Source: Paludibacteraceae bacterium | GTDB lineage: Bacteria > Bacteroidota > Bacteroidia > Bacteroidales > Paludibacteraceae | Direction of reading: 5' to 3' | Assembly (NCBI GenBank): GCA_017402895.1 | Contig: JAFPLG010000109.1 | Location: 1-7,019, forward strand | DNA length: 7,019 bases | Shown: positions 1-6,409 of the stretch, piece after piece | How the letters are laid out: every line of letters begins with the position of its first letter | Position numbering within the stretch: position 1 is the stretch's first letter | Made by a program: the position numbers and the translations under genes | Notes under the pieces: model-generated | What the model saw: the letters and a program-made list of their open reading frames with translations, nothing else | The model's database searches: none | What the model was told of the DNA's origin: nothing

Positions 1-714
1 CAGAAGACGCTTCCAACCAGTTTCTTTGAAGGCTGTACGGCATTGGAATCGATTGAGTTGCCGGCTACTTTGACGACCATCAGCACGGATGCTTTCTACG
101 GCTGTTCCAAACTGGCGAATGTGACCCTGCATGAAGGTTTAACAACCATCAACACGCGTGCGTTCCAAGGCTGTAAGTTAGCATCCATCACAATTCCGAG
201 TACGGTGACTTCGATTGGAAATGGCGCCTTCAAAGGCAATCCGACCGTTTCTGTGACGTGGCTACCAAAAACCTGTACCATTAGTTCGGACGACAGTGCG
301 CCGTTCTACAGCACCAGCTCGCAGATTACCTCTTTCGTCTTTGGTGACAGCGTGCAGGCTATTCCTGGCCACCTCTGCAGAAACATGAGCAAGTTGGAAA
401 ACATCATATTACCGGCCAATCTGACGTCAATCGGTCAATACGCTTTCTATGGTTGTTCGTTGCTCAAAGATGTAACAATTCCGGCTTCAGTGAGCTCTAT
501 CGGTTCGTACGCCTTTGCGTCGTGTACGTCCATCAAGAATTTTGAATTCCCGCAAGGTATCAAGACGCTGGCGACCAGTGTGCTGGAGGGCAGTACGGCC
601 TTACAGTCGGTAATCATCCCTTCGTCGGTAACGGCTATCAATCAGGACGCTTTCTATAACTGTTCCGGTTTGCAGGCAATCTACAATTACGCTTTCACGC
701 CGCAATCGATTCCT
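1..714 (+). repeat. Tandem ~69-nt leucine-rich-repeat coding units
   Basis: Units begin near 43, 112, 178, 247, 325, 394, 463, 532, 601 and 670, with a partial unit at 1-42. From 325 onward the spacing is exactly 69 nt (23 codons); the 112 unit is one codon shorter. The 247-324 unit is irregular (26 codons, no A-F-x-x-C end). The 325 and 532 units keep length but lose the Ala-Phe signature. The DNA has diverged between units, so these are protein repeats rather than recent DNA duplications; the best kept string is GCTTTCTA near 91, 441 and 650. Confidence 0.85.
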
Positions 715-1158
715 ACCCGCGCGTTGTATAATGTCAACAAGCAGACCTGTATCCTCTATGTGCCCATCGACTATATAGATCTCTATCAGGCAGCGGATGT
801 ATGGAAAGACTTCTACAACATCATCGGTGTCGCAACCGACTTGCAGTTCGAAGACCAGATCGTGAATGTGACGTACCTCAAAGCGGACAGCACCTTGCAT
901 TATATGGAGGTGCAGAACTGGGAGGTTCCTCATGCTCCGCGCATTGATGGCTTTGAGTTCCTCAAGTGGCAAGTTCAAGAGGGCGACTTGGCTGACGGTA
1001 TCGTGCTGGTTGCGGTTTATGAGAAGAAACAAGGCACCGATGCACCGGCTGTTTATGTCAATCCTGCTAACCCGACGCAGAAACTTATTCGTAATGGAAA
1101 TGTTTACATCCTTAGCGATGATCATATGTATACCATTACAGGAACAAAACTGAAATGA
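1..1158 (+). CDS. BspA-like leucine-rich-repeat surface protein, C-terminal part (5' truncated)
   Basis: Frame 1 is open from the left edge to a TGA at 1156-1158, so 385 codons are visible and the start and any signal peptide lie outside; the TTG at 43 is an internal Leu codon. About ten LRR_5/BspA-type units (roughly residues 1-238) share the pattern L-x-x-I-x-I-P-x-x-V-T-x-I-G-x-x-A-F-x-x-C. After them comes a cap ending in YVPIDYIDLYQAADVWKDFY, common at the end of Bacteroidales LRR proteins. Residues about 284-340 (ending FEFLKWQ...VAVYE) resemble an InlB B-repeat/Flg_new beta module. The last ~29 residues (NPTQKLIRNGNVYIL to YTITGTKLK) look like the short C-terminal tail on many Bacteroidales exported proteins, similar to a type IX secretion sorting domain. 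Family knowledge suggests a surface or secreted binding or adhesion protein; the ligand cannot be read. The stop overlaps the next start by four bases. Confidence 0.9.
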   Translation, partial: QKTLPTSFFEGCTALESIELPATLTTISTDAFYGCSKLANVTLHEGLTTINTRAFQGCKLASITIPSTVTSIGNGAFKGNPTVSVTWLPKTCTISSDDSAPFYSTSSQITSFVFGDSVQAIPGHLCRNMSKLENIILPANLTSIGQYAFYGCSLLKDVTIPASVSSIGSYAFASCTSIKNFEFPQGIKTLATSVLEGSTALQSVIIPSSVTAINQDAFYNCSGLQAIYNYAFTPQSIPTRALYNVNKQTCILYVPIDYIDLYQAADVWKDFYNIIGVATDLQFEDQIVNVTYLKADSTLHYMEVQNWEVPHAPRIDGFEFLKWQVQEGDLADGIVLVAVYEKKQGTDAPAVYVNPANPTQKLIRNGNVYILSDDHMYTITGTKLK

Positions 1159-1934
1159 AAAATAACATGATGCATAATAAATACGATACGCGTCGTCCGC
1201 CTGAGAAGGAGATGGTGTTTGGCCTGCGGGCAGTTATTGAGGCTATCGAAGCGGGCAAAGTGCTCGACAAGGTTCTCATGCGTCGCGATATGAATTCGGC
1301 TATTGGACGTGAACTCCAGCAGAAACTGGCAGGTACGGCTACCAATATCCAGCGTGTGCCGGTCGAGAAACTCAATCAGTTTACCGACAAGAACCATCAG
1401 GGCGTCATCGCTTTTCTCTCGCCCGTAGAGTTCACGCCAATCGATAGTCTTGTCCAGTCGCTCTACGACCAAGGACGCACGCCGCTGCTCATTGTTTTGG
1501 ACGGTGTGACTGACGTGCGCAACTTTGGCGCAATAGCCCGAACATGTGCTTGTGCAGGAGTGGATGGTCTGGTTATAGCCTCGCGTAGCAGTGTGGCTAT
1601 TAATGGCGATGCTATCAAGACTTCGGCCGGAGCACTCTTCAGTTTGCCGATCTGTAAGGTGGAGAATATGCAGGACTGCCTCCAGTATTTGCGCGATAGC
1701 GGACTGCGCATTGTTGCTGCCACCGAACATACCGACCGACTCTATACCGACTGTGACATGACCGGTCCGACGGCTATTGTTATGGGCTCGGAGGAGCATG
1801 GTATCTACGACCTGAATCTCCAACTTTGCACCGATCGTGTCAAGTTGCCGATGACCGGCGTTATCGAGTCGCTAAATGTCAGCGTGGCGGCCGGCGTGTT
1901 TATCTACGAGGCGGTGCGTCAACGAAGTAAATAA
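1155..1934 (+). CDS. rlmB: TrmH/SpoU-family 23S rRNA (guanosine-2'-O)-methyltransferase
   Basis: This 259-residue protein is close to the usual RlmB length (about 245-260). Residues ~20-90, starting MVFGLRAVIEAIEAG, match the N-terminal substrate-binding domain that recognises rRNA. Residues ~111-255 form the SPOUT (trefoil-knot) methyltransferase domain with all three family motifs: motif 1 VTDVRNFGAIART (118-130, with N123 and R129), motif 2 IVMGSEEHGI (208-217), and motif 3 LPMTGVIESLNVSVAAG (231-247). RlmB uses SAM to methylate the 2'-OH of G2251 in the 23S rRNA P-loop; the target here is inferred from family, and a related TrmH-like enzyme with another target is possible. ATG 1155 was chosen because it overlaps the previous stop (ATGA); ATGs at 1167, 1170 and 1212 would also keep both domains. 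A weak AGGA lies at 1140-1143. Coupling to an LRR surface protein is unusual and probably just dense packing. Confidence 0.88.
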   Translation: MKNNMMHNKYDTRRPPEKEMVFGLRAVIEAIEAGKVLDKVLMRRDMNSAIGRELQQKLAGTATNIQRVPVEKLNQFTDKNHQGVIAFLSPVEFTPIDSLVQSLYDQGRTPLLIVLDGVTDVRNFGAIARTCACAGVDGLVIASRSSVAINGDAIKTSAGALFSLPICKVENMQDCLQYLRDSGLRIVAATEHTDRLYTDCDMTGPTAIVMGSEEHGIYDLNLQLCTDRVKLPMTGVIESLNVSVAAGVFIYEAVRQRSK

Positions 1935-1976
1935 TCAAACAAACCATATAGTATTAATCTGTTAATTATTAACACA
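1935..1976 (+). promoter_or_regulatory. A/T-rich gap before gdhA with a small palindrome
   Basis: Forty-two bases separate the rlmB-like stop from the gdhA start. They contain a perfect inverted repeat, GTTAAT-T-ATTAAC, at 1961-1973, ending three bases before the ATG. An overlapping alternative pairing, ATTAA (1953-1957) with TTAAT (1962-1966), uses the same bases. I found no clear Bacteroidota promoter (TTTG near -33 with TAnnTTTG near -7) and no Shine-Dalgarno site. The palindrome could be an operator or merely part of the A/T-rich initiation region usual in this phylum; function is a guess. Confidence 0.25.
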
Positions 1977-3332
1977 ATGGACAAACAGACCCAAGTGTAT
2001 GTGGAGGCTTTTATGGCCGACCTTATCAAGAAGAATCCGGGCGAGAAAGAGTTTCATCAAGCCGTACGAGAAGTAGTAGAATCGGTAGCGCCGATGATTA
2101 TGGCGTATCCGTATCTCCGAGAGCAGAAAATCATGGAGCGAATGGTGGAGCCAGAGCGCGTCATCATGTTTCGCGTGCCATGGATGGACGACCAGGGCGA
2201 GGTGCAGATCAACCGCGGTTTCCGTGTGCAGATGAACTCGGCTATTGGCCCGTATAAAGGTGGTATTCGTTTCCATGAGTCGGTTAATCTCTCTATCATG
2301 AAGTTCTTGGCCTTTGAGCAGACTTTTAAGAATTCGCTTACTACGCTGCCGATGGGTGGCGCTAAGGGTGGTTCGGATTTCTCGCCTCGTGGCAAATCCG
2401 ATGCTGAGGTAATGCGTTTCTGCCAATCGTTTATGACCGAACTCCAGCGTCATATAGGTGCGGACACGGATGTTCCGGCCGGTGACATCGGTGTTGGTGG
2501 CCGTGAGGTTGGCTTTATGTTTGGACAGTACAAGCGTCTGCGTGACGAGTTTACCGGCACGCTTACAGGTAAGGGTCAGAACTGGGGTGGCAGTCTCATG
2601 CGTCCCGAAGCAACGGGCTACGGAGCTTGCTATTTCGCTGAGGCGATGCTTGCTACACGTGGTGAATCGTTTGAGGGCAAGCGTGTTTGCATCTCGGGTG
2701 CAGGAAATGTAGCGCAATATGCTGCTCAGAAAGCTATGCGTCTGGGTGCCAAGGTGCTTACGTTGAGCGACAGCGATGGCTCTATCTATGATCCTGAGGG
2801 ACTCAACGAAGAAAAGATGAACTTCGTATTCGAACTCAAGAATATCCGTCGTGGACGTATTAAGGAGTACGTACAGAAATACCCACAAGCACAGTATTTC
2901 CAGGGGCAGCGTCCGTGGCATATCCCGTGCGATATCGCTATGCCGTGTGCTACCCAGAACGAGATTGAGAAGGCTGATGCTGAGAACCTCATTAAGAACG
3001 GTTGTTTCTGCGTAACTGAAGGAGCAAACATGCCGAGTACGCCGGAAGCTATCGCAATCTTCCAGGCTGCTAAGATTCTCTACAGCCCGGGTAAGGCATC
3101 CAATGCTGGTGGTGTAGCTACTTCCGGTTTGGAGATGAGCCAGAACTCGATGCGTCTCAAATGGACGGCTGAGGAGGTTGACCAGCGTCTGCGCGGCATT
3201 ATGGCCGATATTCACGCCGCTTGTATCAAGTACGGCACCGAGGAAGACGGCTATATCAACTATGTCCGTGGCGCCAATATCGCCGGCTTCATGAAAGTGG
3301 CCAACGCCATGGTCGAGCAAGGTTTGGTATAA
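1977..3332 (+). CDS. gdhA: Hexameric glutamate dehydrogenase
   Basis: At 451 residues this is full length for the ~450-residue bacterial GDH family. It catalyses reversible reductive amination of 2-oxoglutarate with ammonium to L-glutamate, a cytosolic entry point of nitrogen into metabolism. The Glu/Leu/Phe/Val dehydrogenase dimerisation domain (about 55-190) carries GPYKGGIRF (K94), EQTFKNS (K118), LPMGGAKGGSDF (K130, catalytic) and PAGDIGVGG (D170), matching K89, K113, K125 and D165 of Clostridium symbiosum GDH. The Rossmann domain (about 205-450) has GAGNVAQYAAQKAM (241-254) and the substrate-side S383 in ATSGLEMSQNS. The segment after the second Rossmann strand reads LSDSDG, nearer the NADP enzymes (E. 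coli ASDSSG) than C. symbiosum LSGPDG, so NADPH use is favoured but not certain. ATG 1977 gives the expected N-terminus; there is no Shine-Dalgarno site. Codons TTA, CTA and TCA are absent over nearly the whole gene, which fits a strongly biased, well-expressed gene. Confidence 0.96.
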   Translation: MDKQTQVYVEAFMADLIKKNPGEKEFHQAVREVVESVAPMIMAYPYLREQKIMERMVEPERVIMFRVPWMDDQGEVQINRGFRVQMNSAIGPYKGGIRFHESVNLSIMKFLAFEQTFKNSLTTLPMGGAKGGSDFSPRGKSDAEVMRFCQSFMTELQRHIGADTDVPAGDIGVGGREVGFMFGQYKRLRDEFTGTLTGKGQNWGGSLMRPEATGYGACYFAEAMLATRGESFEGKRVCISGAGNVAQYAAQKAMRLGAKVLTLSDSDGSIYDPEGLNEEKMNFVFELKNIRRGRIKEYVQKYPQAQYFQGQRPWHIPCDIAMPCATQNEIEKADAENLIKNGCFCVTEGANMPSTPEAIAIFQAAKILYSPGKASNAGGVATSGLEMSQNSMRLKWTAEEVDQRLRGIMADIHAACIKYGTEEDGYINYVRGANIAGFMKVANAMVEQGLV

Positions 3333-3346
3333 ACGAATTTGAATAA

Positions 3347-3393
3347 GTTAGTCTGTTTTATTTGGGTGTTATATATGCCCAAATCAGACTAAC
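3347..3393 (+). terminator. Bulged 47-nt hairpin 14 nt after gdhA; possible terminator or RNA element
   Basis: The outer stem GTTAGTCTG (3347-3355) pairs perfectly with CAGACTAAC (3385-3393). The inner stem ATTTGGG (3360-3366) pairs perfectly with CCCAAAT (3378-3384). Together they make 16 base pairs with one four-base TTTT bulge (3356-3359) on the 5' side and an 11-base A/T-rich loop (3367-3377). The position just after gdhA suggests a transcription end or a 3' stabiliser. However, no T-run follows on either strand, so it is not a classical intrinsic terminator. It could also be a structured leader for the downstream gene. Confidence 0.5.
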
Positions 3394-3475
3394 GAGACAC
3401 AATTGAGAGAGAATCGAATCGAGACTGCTAGCAGTATAGTTTAACGGTTTGAAAGGATGGTGAAATCCAATACGT
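3394..3475 (+). promoter_or_regulatory. Probable leader or promoter region of the receiver-dikinase gene
   Basis: This stretch follows the hairpin and ends at the chosen start. It contains the direct repeat GAATCGAATCGA (3411-3422), a perfect 10-bp palindrome CTGCTAGCAG (3425-3434), and a small possible hairpin, GGAT (3455-3458) with ATCC (3465-3468). TATAGTTTA at 3435-3443 is only a poor match to the Bacteroidota -7 element TAnnTTTG, and I could not place a matching -33 TTTG. A promoter is expected somewhere here if the hairpin ends gdhA transcription, but none can be pinned down. Confidence 0.25.
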
Positions 3476-3486
3476 ATGGAGCATAG
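3457..3486 (+). other. Possible nine-codon upstream ORF overlapping the next gene's start
   Basis: ATG 3457 opens a reading frame MVKSNTYGA ending in TAG at 3484-3486. It overlaps ATG 3476 of the long gene out of frame and stops 16 bases before that gene's second in-frame ATG at 3503. A purine run GAAAGG abuts the ATG too closely to act as a normal Shine-Dalgarno site. It may be chance; if translated it could control which start of the downstream gene is used. Confidence 0.15.
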
Positions 3487-6409
3487 CAATTATACAACAT
3501 TGATGGCAAAGCGCGTGAAGCGCATCCTTCTAGTCTGCAACAACTACGACAGTTTTGCTCTGGAGGAAGACGGCCGTATCGAGGTGCAGATAGCGCAAGA
3601 ATACGCCGAACTCAACCTGAGTAATCCACCAGCCATCACGCGGGCGGAAACCACGCGCGAGGCCCTCACGCAGATAGAGCAGGGGGAGCAGTTTGACCTG
3701 ATACTGACGATGTACAGTGTGGGCGAACTGGATGTGTTTGAGTTTGCCAAGGCAGCCAAAGGCATTCTCACGGACTGCCCGATAGTGCTACTCTCGGCTT
3801 TTAGCAAGGAGATATACAACCGTATTGAGCAGCATGACCGTTCGAATATCGACTATTTCTTCAACTGGAACAACTCCACCGACCTCATCATTGCCATTAT
3901 CAAGCTTATTGAGGACCGCATGAATGCGCCGCATGATATTCTGGAGGAAGGTGTGCGTGCCATTCTTCTGGTGGAGGACAGTGTGCGTTATTACTCGACC
4001 TATCTGCCGCTACTTTATAAACTGGTGCTCCAGCAAAACTCCATTGCTATTCGGGATGCGCTCAACGAGAAGCAGCAACTGTTACGTAAGCGCGCACGCC
4101 CCAAGATGCTTCTGGCTACCTGCTATGAAGAAGCTGTTGAACTCTATCAGCGATACAGCCATAATATCATCGGTGTCATATCCGATATCGGTTTTGTGCT
4201 CCATAAGGGTGACCCTTCGTCTTCCGAGAAATTGGATGCTGGTGTGGATCTGTGTCAACTGATTCGTGAGGATAACCCGACAATGCCATTCCTCATGCAG
4301 TCGTCCCAGGAATCGATGCGCTCAATAGCCCGTAAACTGAATGTCGGATTTGTTGTAAAGAAGTCCAAGACGCTGACGCAGGAGGTAAGTGAGTATATCG
4401 AGCGTGAATTCGGCTTCGGTGACTTTATCGCACGCGACCCGCGCACAGGTAAGGAAATCGCGCGCGCGAGCGATTTGGAAGGATTTGAACGCATTATTTC
4501 TACTATCTCTCCTGCTGCTTTCCGGCGCCTCTCCGACAACAACTATCTCAGTAAATGGCTCTTTGCACGCGGACTCTTCGCTATTGGACGTGAGGTTCAT
4601 AAACTGACTATTCAGGATGAGGCCGACATCGAAAATATCCGCCAGACCAATATCAAACTAATCCACGACTATCGTATCAACCAGGCTCTTGGTGTCGTAG
4701 CCAAATACTCGCCTGAGACATATAATGATACTATTTGGTTTGCCCGTTGTGGTGACGGTGCGATGGGTGGAAAAGGACGCGGATTGGCCTTCTTGAACCA
4801 TGTGCTCCAGAAGAACGACCTCTACGACCGCTGGGAAGGTATCCGTATCTTCGTGCCGCGTACCATGGTCATCACTACCGAGTACTTCGATCGATTTATT
4901 CATGATAATGGTCTCCAGTACGTTATTAATGCAGACCTCACGGACGATGAGATCCTTTCAGAGTTTGTGGCTGCTGCTCTGCCGATGAAGTTGCGTGATG
5001 CTTTGCGCCATTTCATTCGTGTGACCAACAAGCCTTTGGCTGTGCGTTCATCCAGCAAACTGGAGGACTCATACTATCAGCCTTTTGCAGGCGTCTATAG
5101 CACATACATGATCCCGCATACCGAAAACGAAGACCAGCAGCTCCGTTTGCTTAGCAAGGCTATCAAATCGGTATATGCCTCGGTGTATTATGCTGCTTCA
5201 CGTGGTTATATCACCAGTACGGGCAATGTGCTCAGCGAGGAAAAAATGGCTATTGTGCTTCAGGAAGTATGTGGCGAACAGGAGGGCAACTACTTCTTCC
5301 CTGTTATTTCGGGTGTAGCCCGTAGCGTTAATTTCTATCCTGTTGGCAAGGAAAAACCCGAAGACGGCATCGTCAAGGTGGCTTACGGACTCGGCAAGGT
5401 GGTGGTGGATGGCGAACAAGTACTGCGTTTCTCGCCCAAGTACCCCAAGAATGTGATGCAGACCTCTACGGTCGATTTGGCTATGCGCGAGACCCAGCAG
5501 TCGATGCTGGCACTCTCGATGAGTCCGGAGAAATTCAAGACATCCATCGATGATGCGGTCAATCTGGAGCGCTTCCAGATTCATGAGTGCGACCAGTTTG
5601 AGTCGCTCAAACTCATTGCCTCTACCTACGACCGCGAGAATATGCGTATCGTCGACTCATGCTATCCGGATGGACCGCGTATTGTCACTTTTGCGCCGCA
5701 ACTTAAGTTCAAGACCTTTCCTTTGGCAGAAATCGTACAACAGTTGCTTGAGATGGCACAAGAAGAGATCAAATGCCCTGTAGAAATAGAGTTCGCTGTT
5801 AATCTGGAACGTGAACCTCAAATCTTCCATGTGCTGCAGATTCGTCCTATCTCGGCCGATTCACTTACTGCTAAGGTCGACTGGAACCAAATTGACGAGG
5901 AGGGGGCTTTCCTCCGTTCTGATAATGCACTCGGCATCGGACAAATAGAAGGTGTTCACGATATTGTTTATCTGCGCCGTGATGCCTTTGACGTGTTGCG
6001 TACGCGTGAGATGGCCGATACAATCCGCCAGTGGAATACCCGCATGCGTCAGGAGGGCAAACAGTACCTGCTTATCGGTTACGGACGTTGGGGCTCCCAG
6101 ATTCCTACGCTTGGTGTACCCGTACAATGGAGCGATATTAGCGAGGCCAAAGCGATTGCTGAATGTTCACTTGAGAACTTCCGTATAGAACCGAGCCAGG
6201 GTAGCCATTTCTTCCAGAACCTCACATCCTTCAATGTGGGCTATATGAATATCGATCAGTGGGCACGCCCCGATGAATTATACGACGAGGAGCAACTCAA
6301 CGCATTGCCCGCTGTGGAAGAAACAGATTTAGTGCGCCATGTTGTTGTGCCTGACGAACTCATGATGTATATTGATGGTTTCAAATCGCACGCTTGTATC
6401 AAATTATGA
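3476..6409 (+). CDS. Tandem receiver domains fused to a PEP-synthase/PPDK-type ATP-binding domain (no phospho-His domain)
   Basis: A 977-residue soluble protein with no signal peptide or membrane segment. Residues ~15-148 are a degenerate receiver; ~161-312 are a second receiver with intact key residues (E167/D168, D237, S276 or S277, K295 or K296). A linker at ~312-420 contains FGDFIARDPRTGKEIARASD. Residues ~425-795 match the PPDK N-terminal ATP-grasp domain: GGKGRGLA (K433), LAVRSSSKLEDS (R524, E530, D531), FAGVYSTY, VEIEFAV (E772) and LQIRPIS (Q788, R790). The catalytic GGxTSHAA swivel domain and the PEP/pyruvate TIM barrel of true PEP synthase are absent; instead residues ~862-926 hold GYGRWGS, LGVPVQW and EPSQGSHFFQN. 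Such proteins are often labelled PEP synthase, but that reaction is not supported here. ATP-dependent phosphotransfer or ATP-gated regulation is inferred; the substrate is unknown. ATG 3503 (MAKRVKRILLV) may be the true start. The stop overlaps the next gene by ATGA. Confidence 0.9.
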   Translation: MEHSNYTTLMAKRVKRILLVCNNYDSFALEEDGRIEVQIAQEYAELNLSNPPAITRAETTREALTQIEQGEQFDLILTMYSVGELDVFEFAKAAKGILTDCPIVLLSAFSKEIYNRIEQHDRSNIDYFFNWNNSTDLIIAIIKLIEDRMNAPHDILEEGVRAILLVEDSVRYYSTYLPLLYKLVLQQNSIAIRDALNEKQQLLRKRARPKMLLATCYEEAVELYQRYSHNIIGVISDIGFVLHKGDPSSSEKLDAGVDLCQLIREDNPTMPFLMQSSQESMRSIARKLNVGFVVKKSKTLTQEVSEYIEREFGFGDFIARDPRTGKEIARASDLEGFERIISTISPAAFRRLSDNNYLSKWLFARGLFAIGREVHKLTIQDEADIENIRQTNIKLIHDYRINQALGVVAKYSPETYNDTIWFARCGDGAMGGKGRGLAFLNHVLQKNDLYDRWEGIRIFVPRTMVITTEYFDRFIHDNGLQYVINADLTDDEILSEFVAAALPMKLRDALRHFIRVTNKPLAVRSSSKLEDSYYQPFAGVYSTYMIPHTENEDQQLRLLSKAIKSVYASVYYAASRGYITSTGNVLSEEKMAIVLQEVCGEQEGNYFFPVISGVARSVNFYPVGKEKPEDGIVKVAYGLGKVVVDGEQVLRFSPKYPKNVMQTSTVDLAMRETQQSMLALSMSPEKFKTSIDDAVNLERFQIHECDQFESLKLIASTYDRENMRIVDSCYPDGPRIVTFAPQLKFKTFPLAEIVQQLLEMAQEEIKCPVEIEFAVNLEREPQIFHVLQIRPISADSLTAKVDWNQIDEEGAFLRSDNALGIGQIEGVHDIVYLRRDAFDVLRTREMADTIRQWNTRMRQEGKQYLLIGYGRWGSQIPTLGVPVQWSDISEAKAIAECSLENFRIEPSQGSHFFQNLTSFNVGYMNIDQWARPDELYDEEQLNALPAVEETDLVRHVVVPDELMMYIDGFKSHACIKL

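Noticed and set aside
43..45. TTG as a start codon for the LRR protein
   Set aside because: The frame is open to base 1 and the preceding 14 codons continue the LRR pattern (F-F-E-G-C), so the gene starts upstream of the window.
1122..1823. Minus-strand 233-codon open frame over the rlmB-like gene
   Set aside because: It is codon-aligned antisense to a well-supported gene, matches no recognisable family, and is explained by avoidance of TTA, CTA and TCA codons.
3361..3390. Insertion-sequence or MITE remnant based on the inverted repeat after gdhA
   Set aside because: The element is only 47 nt, with no target-site duplication or second copy in the window; a simple RNA hairpin is the better reading.
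3425..3468. tRNA-like string (AGTATAGTTTAACGGT followed by GGTGAAATCC)
   Set aside because: It recalls D-arm and T-arm sequence, but there is no acceptor stem, no anticodon arm of proper size, and too little room before the next gene.
4455..4476. AAATCGC/GCGATTT inverted repeat around a CG-alternating run
   Set aside because: It lies inside coding sequence for KEIARASD, a motif that looks conserved in the family, so amino-acid and codon choice explain it; no other regulatory sign is nearby.
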